Shown one piece after another: positions 9,003-16,263 of a stretch of 64,000 nucleotides of DNA (the stretch's first letter is position 1; the number at the start of each line of letters is the position of its first letter). Made by a program: the position numbers and the translations under genes. The notes under the pieces are model-generated. The model saw only the letters and a program-made list of their open reading frames with translations. It did not search any database and was not told the DNA's origin. This DNA comes from JAJPHF01 sp035293805 (GTDB taxonomy: Bacteria; Chloroflexota; UBA6077; JAJPHF01): positions 1 to 64,000 of the forward strand of contig DATGMD010000080.1 of assembly GCA_035293805.1 (NCBI GenBank), in the 5' to 3' direction.

Positions 9003-11015
9003 TCAGTGGGGCGCGGCGGCGGCCGCCGCCGCGCTAGCCGCCGCGCACGCCGCCAGCTCGCACGGTCGGCCGGTCGATGCGGCGAAGCGCCGGGCGATCG
9101 CCGCGAGCGCCCCGTCGACCGGCTGCCCGTCGGCGTTGGTCAGGCCGTACACACGGTCAATCGCCTCGATCCCGTCGGTCGTCCAACCGTAGATCGAGCC
9201 GCCGAGCACGTAGTCGCGCGCACGCTTCTGGCGAATGATGTTCCACATCGCCACCAGCGCGCCCGGCCGGTCGGCGGGCGCATAGCCGGTCGGCCCGTAC
9301 TCGGAGATGACGAGCGGCACCTTCAGCCCGCGGTCCGGCCAGCCCGCCACCAGGTCGCGCAGGCGGAAGGTGAAGATGTTGGCGCCGTACACCATCCACG
9401 GCTGGTCCAGGCCCCGGTTCACCAGGGCGTCCCGCACCGGGTCCAGCCAGACGTCCTCGGAGTCGCGGTAGATGATCGGGTGGTTGGGGTCGGCCGCGTG
9501 GACGGCGGCCACCAGATCGGCGTAGCACGCGGCAAACGCCTGGGCGCGCGCGGCGTGGTCCTGCTCGGGCATGTCGTGCAGCACCTCGTTGCCCAGCCCC
9601 CACATCCGCAGCGCCGGGTGGCTGGCGTACCGCGCCACGAAGTCGAGCACGCGCGCCCGCTGCGCCGCGCAGTAGGCGGGGTCGGCGTAGTCGCCGTCCG
9701 GCGGCAGGTTGTAGGGCCAGATCACGCCCAGGCCGTACTGCTGGGCCTTGTCGAGCGTCAGGTCGTCGAACTCGTTCTCGTCCCAGCCGATGAGCGTGTT
9801 GAACTGCGCCGCCTGCATCATGGCGAAGTCGCGGTCGTAGCGCTTCGCGCGCCACTCGCGACTCCGCGACGCATAGGGCACATTGTAGCCGATGCCCCGT
9901 AACACCTGCCGCGCGCCGTTCACTTTGTACACGTAGTGGAACGGCTCGCCCTCGATCGTGACCACCGACGGCCCCGCGGCGGCTACCGGCGCCGCCGCGT
10001 CCGGCACCACGTCGGTCGTCACCGTGGTCACGGGCGCCTCGTACATCGGCTCGTCCTCGGCCAGCCCGTGTGGCGGGGCGAGCAGTGCGCAGCCCAGCCA
10101 CACGGCGACCATCGTGCCCCGCGCCAGCTGCACCTGCGTCGCGGGCCGCGCGTGCGGCGCCGCGGTCGCGGCCGAGCGGGGATGGCCGCGCAGGCCCGAC
10201 ACGATGCGGCGCCCGGCCAGCAGCGCGACGAGCGCGAGCAGCACCAGCGTCGCGCCCTCCAGTGCCAGCAACGGCAGGCGCGGCAGCAGCGCGCGATACT
10301 CCGCGGGCGACCAGTGGAACAGCTTGCTGAGCACCTGGGCGAGCCCCAGGATCTCGATCTCGTGCGGCGACAGGCTCAGCACCACCCTTACCAGCCCGAG
10401 ACCGCCCTGCAAGAGCACCAGCGCGGCCAGGATCGCCCGCCAGCCGGGCCGCAGGCCGTGGCGCGGGCGGTAGCCGCTGCCGAGCAGCACCAGGCCGCCG
10501 ACCGCCAGCAGTGCCAGGTGGCCGACCAGGCGCGCGGCCAGCTGCGCGAGCAGCGTGGCGCCGTCGCTCACCACCGCGCCCACCCACGCGTTGCCCGGCA
10601 GCAGCGCCGGCGGCGCAAAGACCGCGGGGTAGACCGCGGCCAGCCAGCTGCCGAGAGGATCGTGGACGGCCAGCCCGACCGGCTCGATGCCGGTGAGCGT
10701 CCAGAGCATCACCGACTTGTAGACCGGATCGGCGGGGCCGTTGCTGGCGAGCCAGGCCACCGCCCCCGAGGTGGCCAGCCCGTGCAGCCCCGCCGCGACG
10801 CCCAGCACGACGACTGAATGGAGCAGCGCCAGCAGGGGCCGCAGGAGCAAGTAGGCCAGGCTCGCGACGAGTAGCGCCGGCAGCGGCGAGGGGAGCGCCG
10901 CGAACGACCAGCGGCGGGGGGGGAGGCAGCGGCGCCAGCCGCCAGGGGAGCGGTGCGGGAGGTGGAATTGCCGGATGGCCAGCGGTCGCCGCGTCCGCCC
11001 TGACGACGAAGCCAT
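9003..11015 (-). CDS. Multi-pass membrane protein fused to a GH2/GH5-like catalytic domain
   Basis: This 670-residue protein has two parts. Residues about 40-310 form six or seven membrane segments. Residues 345-640 form a clan GH-A-like barrel with WGLGNEV (probable acid/base Glu477) and VISEYGP (probable nucleophile Glu572). The linker contains VVTIEGEPFHYVYKVNGARQ, typical of the sugar-binding entry to GH2-type barrels. The C-terminal 340 residues are clearly paralogous to the next gene upstream, sharing GWDExEFDDLT, RYDRDFA and QPWMVYG. The start at 11015 is preferred because GAGGAGG lies seven bases upstream. The C-terminus is an Ala-rich tail. A membrane domain joined to a glycosidase suggests processing of a glycan during its export, which is inference. 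Confidence 0.7.
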   Translation of the reverse strand: MASSSGRTRRPLAIRQFHLPHRSPGGWRRCLPPRRWSFAALPSPLPALLVASLAYLLLRPLLALLHSVVVLGVAAGLHGLATSGAVAWLASNGPADPVYKSVMLWTLTGIEPVGLAVHDPLGSWLAAVYPAVFAPPALLPGNAWVGAVVSDGATLLAQLAARLVGHLALLAVGGLVLLGSGYRPRHGLRPGWRAILAALVLLQGGLGLVRVVLSLSPHEIEILGLAQVLSKLFHWSPAEYRALLPRLPLLALEGATLVLLALVALLAGRRIVSGLRGHPRSAATAAPHARPATQVQLARGTMVAVWLGCALLAPPHGLAEDEPMYEAPVTTVTTDVVPDAAAPVAAAGPSVVTIEGEPFHYVYKVNGARQVLRGIGYNVPYASRSREWRAKRYDRDFAMMQAAQFNTLIGWDENEFDDLTLDKAQQYGLGVIWPYNLPPDGDYADPAYCAAQRARVLDFVARYASHPALRMWGLGNEVLHDMPEQDHAARAQAFAACYADLVAAVHAADPNHPIIYRDSEDVWLDPVRDALVNRGLDQPWMVYGANIFTFRLRDLVAGWPDRGLKVPLVISEYGPTGYAPADRPGALVAMWNIIRQKRARDYVLGGSIYGWTTDGIEAIDRVYGLTNADGQPVDGALAAIARRFAASTGRPCELAACAAASAAAAAAAPH

Positions 11016-11066
11016 GCAGGCGCCTCCTCGGGGAGCAGGGTCGGTGGCCAATGCGCCACGCATCCA

Positions 11067-11095
11067 ATTATAAGACGTTACTTAAGATGAGCCAA
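11067..11095 (-). promoter_or_regulatory. Sigma-70-type promoter with TCTTAAGT motif
   Basis: On the minus strand, TTGGCT (11090-11095) and a consensus TATAAT (11067-11072) are separated by exactly 17 bp, about 50 bp before the start of the membrane glycosidase. The spacer holds TCTTAAGT (11080-11087), which is repeated upstream of the paralogous gene at 12375-12382. Confidence 0.7.
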
Positions 11096-11111
11096 TGGAT
11101 TCGGGGGCGGG

Positions 11112-12320
11112 CTAGCGCGCCGCGGTGGGCGTCGCGGTGGCGGGCGGTGCCCCGGTGAGGGCAGCGCGCAGCGCGTCGAGCGACCCGTCGATCGGGTGGT
11201 TCGCCCCGTCCACCAGCCCAAACTGCGTGTCCGTGACCTCGATGCCCTGCGTGGTCCAGGCGTACACCGCCCCGCCGATCACGTAGTCGCTGTGCTGGCG
11301 GATGATGTCCCACATGCGCACCAGGCCGCTGGCGCGCTGCGGCAGCGGGTAGTCCACGAGGCCGAACTCCGAGACGAGCAGCGGCACGTGGAAGTCGGCG
11401 GACGGCCAGTCGTCGAGGATGTCCTGCAGGCGGAAGGTAAAGGCCGTCATGCCGTAGACCATCCAGGGCTGCTCCAGTCCGCGGGCGCGTAGGGCGTCGC
11501 GGATGGGCGGATAGTACACGTCCTCGCCGTCGCGGTAGACGACGGGGTGGTGGGGGTCCAGCTCGTGGACCCGCGCCGCCAGGCCGGCGAAGAAGTCCGC
11601 GAACGCCTGGGCGCGGGCACTGTTCGGATCGCCGATGGCGAACACGACCTCGTTGCCGAGGCCCCACATCCGCAGCGCCGGATGGTTCGCGTAGCGGCGC
11701 ACGAGCGTCTCGACGCGCTGCTGGTGGACCTGGCGCACGGCCGGGTCGTCCCAGTCCACGTCGCGTGGGAAGTCGTAGGGCAGCACCACGCCGAGGCCGT
11801 ACTGCTCGGCCTTCTCCATGGTCAGGTCGTCGAACTCCCCCTCGTCCCAGCCGATCAGCGTGTCGTAGCCCGCGGCGCGGATGGCGGCGAAGTCGCGGTC
11901 GTAGCGGCGGGCCCGCGCCTCGCAGTCCCAGCCCCACAGGCGGTATGCCACGTTGTAGCCCATGCCGTGGATCGTCTGGGGCGTGCCGTTCACGTAATAC
12001 GTGTAGTGATATGGCTCCCCGCGCACCTCCACGGTGGACGGGCCGGGCATGCGGCGGATGGGCTCGGCGCTGGGGAGGACCGGCGAGGGCACCGGCGTGA
12101 AATAGTAGTCGGCCAGCGGCGGGACCGGCGGGTCCGTCGGCGTGCCGCCCGCCGCGGTCGCGGTCGCGGGGGCCGCGGGGCAAGGCGTGTTGCTTCCCGT
12201 CTGGACCAGGCTGCTCCCGACGAGCAGCGCGCTGGCGGCGAGCAGCAGCCCGCCGAGCGCGCCCGCCCGCCATCGCCGATACCCGCGTACCGCTCCTAGT
12301 CTCCCCGGGAGCTTCGCCAT
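11112..12320 (-). CDS. Exported GH2/GH5-like glycosidase, paralogue of the preceding gene
   Basis: This 402-residue protein has one N-terminal membrane segment (about 20-38), a Pro/Thr-rich linker (45-95) and a clan GH-A-like barrel (97-385). The probable catalytic pair is Glu224 in WGLGNEV and Glu318 in LLVSEFG. It aligns along its whole catalytic part with the C-terminal half of the 670-residue neighbour; shared blocks include GWDEGEFDDLT, RYDRDFAAIRAAGYDT and QPWMVYG. It was probably formed by tandem duplication, one copy gaining or losing the membrane domain. No carbohydrate-binding module is visible. The ATG at 12320 has GAGGAGG about eleven bases upstream. Enzymatic activity is inferred from the two conserved Glu positions only. 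Confidence 0.7.
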   Translation of the reverse strand: MAKLPGRLGAVRGYRRWRAGALGGLLLAASALLVGSSLVQTGSNTPCPAAPATATAAGGTPTDPPVPPLADYYFTPVPSPVLPSAEPIRRMPGPSTVEVRGEPYHYTYYVNGTPQTIHGMGYNVAYRLWGWDCEARARRYDRDFAAIRAAGYDTLIGWDEGEFDDLTMEKAEQYGLGVVLPYDFPRDVDWDDPAVRQVHQQRVETLVRRYANHPALRMWGLGNEVVFAIGDPNSARAQAFADFFAGLAARVHELDPHHPVVYRDGEDVYYPPIRDALRARGLEQPWMVYGMTAFTFRLQDILDDWPSADFHVPLLVSEFGLVDYPLPQRASGLVRMWDIIRQHSDYVIGGAVYAWTTQGIEVTDTQFGLVDGANHPIDGSLDALRAALTGAPPATATPTAAR

Positions 12321-12374
12321 CGACGCATCGTCCTCCTCACGGGATCCCGGCTCCGGCCCGGGAGCCAGATAACC

Positions 12375-12382
12375 ACTTAAGA
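12375..12382 (-). promoter_or_regulatory. Shared TCTTAAGT upstream motif
   Basis: TCTTAAGT is read on the minus strand 55 bp before the exported glycosidase start. The identical 8-mer lies 65-72 bp before the start of its paralogue. It may be an activator site or part of a -35 element. Eight bases alone are weak evidence; conservation at two paralogous promoters is what supports it. Confidence 0.4.
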
Positions 12383-12386
12383 GGAA

Positions 12387-12776
12387 TCATAGTGACGGCG
12401 AGTCCCCGCACGCCAGCAAAATCCCGTAGCGGAAGGCCTCGGCCCACTCGTCGCTCCGGAAAAGCGTCACGCAATTAGCTTGGAGGCATCCGGAGACACT
12501 AAAGTTCACGCTTCCCCTCCAGCGGTGCGCGGAGCCGCCGTCGGGATCGCGCACCGCCATGATCTTCGAGTGCATGATCTGCAGGCTGCGCGTGGAGCGC
12601 GGCCCAGCCGTGGCGAAGGTGACGTCGCTGCGGGGGACCTGCAGCCCCTTGAGCGCGCCGAGGAGGCGACCAAGCGCGCGCAGCTTGAGGCGTTGATCGC
12701 CGCCTCGTTGCGCCGGGATGGGGCGCGCAGCGCTACGACACTGTGCCGCCGAACAGCGCAGGCCAGTTGACGCAGG
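12387..12776 (-). pseudogene. Fragment of a phospholipase-D-family protein
   Basis: An open frame of 129 codons without a proper start encodes the second half of a PLD-type domain. It contains QIMHSKIMAVRD, which fits the HxK(x)4-5D catalytic motif, followed by WRGSVNFSVSGCLQANC, the usual GSxNF-SxxG-xxN continuation. The N-terminal half and the first HKD motif are absent, and a stop lies directly upstream in frame. The last residues (YGILLACGDSPSL) run through an 18-bp sequence repeated exactly at 14073, so the C-terminus may be a fusion at a recombination point. It lies in the decayed cassette at 12.4-14.1 kb. It could still be translated from the internal ATG at 12575, giving 62 residues. 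Confidence 0.6.
12411..12428. repeat. 18-bp direct repeat, left copy
   Basis: CGCCAGCAAAATCCCGTA is identical at 12411-12428 and 14073-14090. The two copies bracket the PLD fragment, the 114-residue protein and the phage-head/PBECR-like gene. A degenerate third version lies at 1018-1036. They may be target or recombination sites that mark the ends of an inserted segment. Confidence 0.75.
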
Positions 12777-12817
12777 TTACGCTCGGGATCGGTCAGCGGC
12801 GGCAGCATCGCCCAGCG

Positions 12818-13162
12818 CTACTTAGCGGGAGGGAGCGTCGCGCCCTGCGGGCTGGATAGAGGCAGGCCCGCCTCGTGAAAGAGGCGGTCGAGCAGCGGGC
12901 GATGCTGGGCCACCAGCCGCTGGACCTGTACGTAGCGCTGCTGCTGTCCGGGGGTGAGCCGGCCCTGCTGGGCCGCCGCGGTGACCTCGAGCAGCCGATC
13001 CTCACGGATAGCCCAGTCGCTGGCATAGTCGAGCCGTTCGGCCTCCGACCACTCGGCCCATTCCTGCGCTAGCTCAGGGATCGCGCGCCACTCGGCGAGA
13101 AGATAGGTGAGGAAGCTCTCCATGCGCTCGCTTACAGCGGAGTCATGGGATGGCGCAGCCAT
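12818..13162 (-). CDS. Small hypothetical protein, possible partner of the PBECR-like protein
   Basis: This 114-residue, mainly helical, acidic protein is rich in Glu, Trp and Gln (for example MESFLTYLLAEWRAI and EWAEWSEAERLDYASDW). I do not recognise a family. It overlaps the end of the upstream phage-head/PBECR-like gene by 31 bp and has its own ribosome site (GGAGGCTCT before the ATG). The two are therefore probably translationally coupled. An acidic helical protein directly after a possible RNase-toxin domain could be an antidote, but position is the only evidence. It could equally be a phage structural or chaperone protein. It lies inside the segment bounded by 18-bp direct repeats. Confidence 0.55.
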   Translation of the reverse strand: MAAPSHDSAVSERMESFLTYLLAEWRAIPELAQEWAEWSEAERLDYASDWAIREDRLLEVTAAAQQGRLTPGQQQRYVQVQRLVAQHRPLLDRLFHEAGLPLSSPQGATLPPAK

Positions 13163-13929
13163 AGAGCCTCCTGCGGAATCGTCGTCGCTGCCACAGATGA
13201 TACCTGATAGCCCGTGATTAGGCGTCCCTGGTCAGCGGAATATAAGACGAGGATGAGAGCCTGGGGTTGCCTCCCTAGTCGGGTCGCCGGGATGATCCCG
13301 GCGCGCTCCGCCAGGGCCGCGGCGGCGACATCCGAGCCGTAATGGTAGACGGCCAGATAGGAGGCGGCCCGGGCGGCAGTCTGGAGGTCGGCCACATACT
13401 GTGTCTCCGTCGTTCCCGGGCTCCATTGCTCCTCGATGGCCACGCGTTTGGTCAGGTGGTAGGTGAGCGACAGCTCGCGCGCGCCGAGCCGGTGGCCCTG
13501 ATAGCTGTAGCCGCGATCCTTCGCGGGGACGCGCCGGACTAGCCCGCTGAACGGTGCTGTGGCTATACGGTCGAGGATTTGCACGACCTCCGCGTCGGTC
13601 GCCTGCCGTCCCGTCGTGAGCAACTCGCGTAGCAGGCGCTGCTCGGGGTCGTGCCCCCTGCCGCTCCCACCTGACGTCCGGCGGTTCCCACCGCCGCCCG
13701 GGCCACCGCCCCGGATGCTGGCCGCCAATCGCTGCGCCTCCTGTCGCCCCACGGCCTCATGTAGCGACGCCTCCCGCCGCATCGTACCGCAGCGCCGATC
13801 GTGCGTGCGATGTACCAGGTCCTCCAGATGGATGAGCCCCTGCTCGTAAGCGGCGAGCTTCGCTGGCCCTAAGATGGCGCGCTGCTGCTCGCGGGGCAGC
13901 CGCGCGAACAGGTCCGGGCTGCGCTCCAT
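13132..13929 (-). CDS. Phage head-morphogenesis C-terminal piece with PBECR-like nuclease domain
   Basis: This 265-residue protein appears to lack its N-terminal part. Residues 1-62 (LFARLPREQQRAILGPAK, LIHLEDLVHRTHD, RREASLHEAVG) resemble the end of SPP1 gp7/Mu F-type minor head proteins. After a Gly-rich linker, residues 100-265 resemble the small RNase-like (PBECR, BECR fold) domains often attached to phage head proteins: YHLTKRVAIEEQWSPGTTET, YVADLQTAARAASYLAVYHYG, ALILVLYSADQGRLITGYQVS. A stop lies four codons upstream of the ATG in frame, so this is either a truncated gene or a short mobile remnant. No portal, terminase or capsid gene is present. The domain assignments come from reading the sequence without a profile search. 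Confidence 0.55.
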   Translation of the reverse strand: MERSPDLFARLPREQQRAILGPAKLAAYEQGLIHLEDLVHRTHDRRCGTMRREASLHEAVGRQEAQRLAASIRGGGPGGGGNRRTSGGSGRGHDPEQRLLRELLTTGRQATDAEVVQILDRIATAPFSGLVRRVPAKDRGYSYQGHRLGARELSLTYHLTKRVAIEEQWSPGTTETQYVADLQTAARAASYLAVYHYGSDVAAAALAERAGIIPATRLGRQPQALILVLYSADQGRLITGYQVSSVAATTIPQEALWLRHPMTPL

Positions 13930-14072
13930 CGTGATCCGCTGTCATGCCAGGGCTCCAGACGGACGCGCTGGAGCGCCTTGGGGCGCTGCTGACGGCCGAT
14001 CCGGTCGCAAAGGCGGTCAAATAGGCGGTCAACCGCCGCAGCGCCCCAGGACCGGCGCGGCAAATGGGGCTG

Positions 14073-14090
14073 CGCCAGCAAAATCCCGTA
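14073..14090. repeat. 18-bp direct repeat, right copy
   Basis: This is an exact repeat of 12411-12428, 1,662 bp away. It lies just before the Rieske gene and overlaps a possible plus-strand -10-like TATACC. Together the copies delimit the phage-like cassette. Confidence 0.75.
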
Positions 14091-14139
14091 TACCTGTAGC
14101 GTGCGTAACCGCGGCGCGTGCCGCCCGAGGAGCAGTGTC

Positions 14140-14532
14140 ATGGAGGATGGGTCTGTCTCCCCCGCGATGAGCGGGGCGGGAGAGCCCGGCTACGTCGTGG
14201 TGGCGCGGCGCGACGAGGTGCCGCCCGGCACGTTGAAGCGCGTGGCCTACGGCGACCAGGCGGTCGTGCTGGCGAACGTCAACGGCCAGTTCTACGCGCT
14301 GGAAGACGAGTGCCTGCACTACGGCGTGCCGCTCTCCGAGGGCTTCCTTCGAGACAGCACCGTGATCTGCATGTGGCACGCCTGGCGCTACGACCTGCCC
14401 AGCGGCCGGCTCGTCAATCCCCCGTCGACCCGCCTCTGCCTGGGCCGCTATCCCGTGCGCGTGGACGGCGACACCATCGCCATCGGCCCCCGCGCGCCCG
14501 CCCCCGGCGCGCCCCCCGCGGCCTCCACCTGA
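14140..14532 (+). CDS. Rieske [2Fe-2S] ferredoxin-like protein
   Basis: This 130-residue protein is a single Rieske domain. The cluster ligands are the Cys-x-His pair in DECLHYGVPLSEG and the Cys-x-x-His pair in VICMWHAWRYD. The flanking pattern (VVLANVNGQFYALEDECLHYG) is that of Rieske ferredoxins feeding electrons to oxygenases or nitrite reductase small subunits, not of respiratory Rieske proteins. There is no signal or membrane anchor, so it is cytosolic. The ATG at 14140 follows CGAGGAGCAGTGTC; a GTG at 14101 is less likely. It is closely related to the second Rieske protein at 16263, sharing GTLKRVAYGD and VVLAN. It is the only plus-strand gene before a convergent zinc-ribbon gene, so its partner enzyme is not adjacent. 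Confidence 0.9.
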   Translation: MEDGSVSPAMSGAGEPGYVVVARRDEVPPGTLKRVAYGDQAVVLANVNGQFYALEDECLHYGVPLSEGFLRDSTVICMWHAWRYDLPSGRLVNPPSTRLCLGRYPVRVDGDTIAIGPRAPAPGAPPAAST

Positions 14533-14563
14533 GCCCGCCGCGCCGTGCGGACGAGGCAGCAGC

Positions 14564-14596
14564 GCCGCTCCGCGGCGGCGCCTGGCGAACGCCAGG
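14564..14596. terminator. Hairpins between convergent genes
   Basis: CCTGGCG-AA-CGCCAGG (14581-14596) is a 7-bp perfect stem. A GC-rich stem, GCGCCGC...GCGGCGGCGC, immediately precedes it. It lies between the Rieske gene and the zinc-ribbon gene, which end facing each other. Confidence 0.45.
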
Positions 14597-14628
14597 TACT
14601 GCGGAAGGCCAGCGGGCCAGCCGGGCCG

Positions 14629-14835
14629 CTACGGCGCGCAATGGTGCAGGGTGACTTCGCCACAGGCCGCGCACTCGTACACGACGTCGGGGGTGGGCGC
14701 GGTACCGGCCAGGCCGCGCGCCGGGGCGGGGGCGCCGCAGCGCGGGCAGTCGTGGACGGCGTGTACCAGCTCCGGCAGCTCCTCCTCGTCCGCCGGCTCC
14801 CAGGGGTGGAAGCGCTTCACGTCCTTCAGCTTCAC
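14629..14835 (-). CDS. Small zinc-ribbon protein
   Basis: This 68-residue protein has two Cys-x-x-Cys knuckles, HDCPRCGAP and YECAACGEVT, separated by about 22 residues. It has an acidic N-terminal half (ADEEELPELVHAV) and a final HHC. The arrangement is a treble-clef or rubredoxin-like zinc ribbon, and the protein is probably cytosolic. It starts with GTG (GTG-AAG-CTG) and lies 33 bp downstream of the ChrB-like gene on the same strand, so the two are probably co-transcribed. The function is not known to me. Such proteins often act as small regulatory or scaffold partners. The start codon could be disputed because no strong ribosome site precedes it. Confidence 0.7.
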   Translation of the reverse strand: MKLKDVKRFHPWEPADEEELPELVHAVHDCPRCGAPAPARGLAGTAPTPDVVYECAACGEVTLHHCAP

Positions 14836-14868
14836 GGCTGGCCCCTGTCGCGGCCGCGCGGCCGCGGC

Positions 14869-15411
14869 CTACTCGCGCTCGCTCTCGGCGGCCACCCGCC
14901 CCCCGCGCAAGGCGGCCTCGGTCGCCTCTAGCAGCTCGGCGGTCGGCTGCTGGAGGGGCGCGCCGAAGAAGTCGCGCGCCACCACCCGCGCGTGCCAGCG
15001 CTTCAGCCGCTCCAGCTCGGCAGCGTTCACCTCGTGCTCCGCCGGGTCGGCCAGCTCGACGTGGCGCAGCAGCCGCCGCGCCGCCGTCGTGATCTCGCCG
15101 TACTCGTGGTCGCGCGCGGCATCGTACCGCGCCCGCACGCCGGCGGTCGTCGCCGCGTCCTCCAGCACCGACGAGAGCAGCGCCGCCTCGCCGTCCGCCG
15201 CGCGGATGCGCGCCGCTAGCTCGGCGAGGTCGCGGCGGTGGGCCGGCGTCTCGGGCAGCGCGCACACACCCTGCTGCAAGTACACGGCCCCCAGCGCCTT
15301 CAGCCGCCGCCAGACGGCGATGCGCTGGCGCGCGGGCTCCGGTGCCATCTTGTAGACGAGCACCAGCCAGCGCCCCGCCTGCGTCTGCTTGTCCGCCGCG
15401 CCATCTCGCAT
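14869..15411 (-). CDS. ChrB N-terminal-domain protein (chromate-resistance regulator-like)
   Basis: This 180-residue protein matches the ChrB N-terminal family. It opens with RWLVLVYKMAPEPARQRIAVW followed by RRLKALGAVYLQQGVCALP, the usual signature. The rest is helical and charged (LERLKRWHARVVARDFFGAP). ChrB regulates the chromate efflux pump ChrA in some proteobacteria. Here the two-gene ChrA homologue lies 20 kb away (35.0-36.1 kb), so a functional link is possible but not supported by operon structure. The enzymatic C-terminal half of longer ChrB proteins is missing. An AGGAGGATGA ribosome-site-like stretch precedes the ATG. It is divergent from the diiron-oxidase operon, with only about 160 bp between, so both could share control through the operator there. 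Confidence 0.82.
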   Translation of the reverse strand: MRDGAADKQTQAGRWLVLVYKMAPEPARQRIAVWRRLKALGAVYLQQGVCALPETPAHRRDLAELAARIRAADGEAALLSSVLEDAATTAGVRARYDAARDHEYGEITTAARRLLRHVELADPAEHEVNAAELERLKRWHARVVARDFFGAPLQQPTAELLEATEAALRGGRVAAESERE

Positions 15412-15474
15412 CCCGCGTCATCCTCCTGCCGCGCCGCCAGCATAACACGCTGCCGAATAGGGCGCCAAAAGGTA

Positions 15475-15503
15475 TTGACAGCCTGTCGCCCGCGTGTTAC
15501 TGT
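15475..15503 (+). promoter_or_regulatory. Sigma-70 promoter of the diiron-oxidase operon
   Basis: A consensus TTGACA (15475-15480), a 17-bp spacer and TACTGT (15498-15503) lie about 70 bp before the diiron-oxidase-like gene. This is one of the best matches to a housekeeping promoter in this GC-rich window. Confidence 0.75.
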
Positions 15504-15532
15504 AACGGCTGTAACTAGTAACCGCCGTTACA
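15496..15532. promoter_or_regulatory. Palindromic operator overlapping the -10 region
   Basis: GTTACTGTAAC (15496-15506) is a perfect palindrome covering the -10 element. TGTAACGGC (15501-15509) and GCCGTTACA (15524-15532) form an exact 9-bp inverted repeat around the start-site region, with GTAACTAGTAAC between them. Four GTAAC/GTTAC half-sites in 36 bp suggest dimeric repressor binding. The regulator is unknown. Confidence 0.7.
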
Positions 15533-15570
15533 TGATACACCGGCCGCAGCCGGCGCGAAAGGAGCCGCTC

Positions 15571-16263
15571 GTGGTTACGACTGCCCAGACCTTCCGCCAG
15601 CGCCTCGAAGAGGCGGTGCGCGGCGGGCACAGCCAGATGCACCCCTTCACCGACGCCTGGGTCAACGGCCAGCTCACCCGCCGCCAGCTGGGCGAGTGGG
15701 CCCGCCAGCACTACCACTACGTCGGCCACTTCTCCCAGTGGTGCGGCGCCGTCTACGCCCGCTGTCCCGACCAGGACGCCCGCGACTTCCTGCTCGAGAA
15801 CATGTGGGAAGAGGAGATGGGCAACCGCCACTCGGACCTGCTCATCCGCTTCGCCGAGGCCTGCGGCTTCACCCGCGACGACGTGCTGAACGCCGAGGTG
15901 CTGCCCACCACGCGCGGGCTCACCGCCTGGTGCTACGAGATCGCGCAGGGCCACTCCTTCCTCGAGGGCGCGGCCGGCCTGCTGGTGGGCCTGGAGTCGC
16001 AGACCCCCGGCATCTACCGCCGCAACACGCCGCCACTGCTGGAGAAGTACGGCTTCACCGAGCAGGAGGCCGAGTTCTTCTTCGTCCACATGACCGCCGA
16101 CGAGGACCACGGCGAGCGCGGCTACCAGATCGTCGAGCGCCACGCCACGACGCCCGAGCTACAGGACCTCGCCGTGCGCACCGTCCGCGAGGCCACCGGC
16201 ATGCGCTGGCTGTACATGGGCGGCCTCTACCGCCACTTCGTCCAGGGCGAGGACCGGCTCTAA
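15571..16263 (+). CDS. CADD/PqqC-like haem-oxygenase-fold diiron oxidase (TenA superfamily)
   Basis: This 230-residue all-helical cytosolic protein belongs to the TenA/PqqC/CADD superfamily. A set of residues matches, by spacing, the six metal ligands known in Chlamydia CADD: Glu80 and His87 in MWEEEMGNRH, Glu142 in VGLESQ, and His173, Asp177 and His180 in VHMTADEDH. It is therefore more likely a metal-dependent oxidase of the HDO type than a thiaminase. The GTG at 15571 has AAAGGA seven bases upstream, preferred over an in-frame ATG at 15529. It is the first gene of an operon with a Rieske protein (1-bp overlap), a GlcG/HbpS protein and a receptor lipoprotein. The Rieske protein may supply electrons. 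The substrate is unknown; 4-aminobenzoate synthesis, as for CADD, is one alternative. Confidence 0.82.
   Translation: MVTTAQTFRQRLEEAVRGGHSQMHPFTDAWVNGQLTRRQLGEWARQHYHYVGHFSQWCGAVYARCPDQDARDFLLENMWEEEMGNRHSDLLIRFAEACGFTRDDVLNAEVLPTTRGLTAWCYEIAQGHSFLEGAAGLLVGLESQTPGIYRRNTPPLLEKYGFTEQEAEFFFVHMTADEDHGERGYQIVERHATTPELQDLAVRTVREATGMRWLYMGGLYRHFVQGEDRL

Noticed and set aside
13757..14141. Open frames upstream of the PBECR-like gene as its missing N-terminus
   Set aside because: They are in other phases and one would need a frameshift. The text does not resemble a head-morphogenesis protein, so I left it unannotated.
15571..16263. Thiaminase II (TenA) as the function of the TenA-superfamily protein
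   Set aside because: The six CADD-type metal ligands are all present with matching spacing. The TenA catalytic cysteine environment is not evident, and no thiamine genes or TPP riboswitch are nearby.
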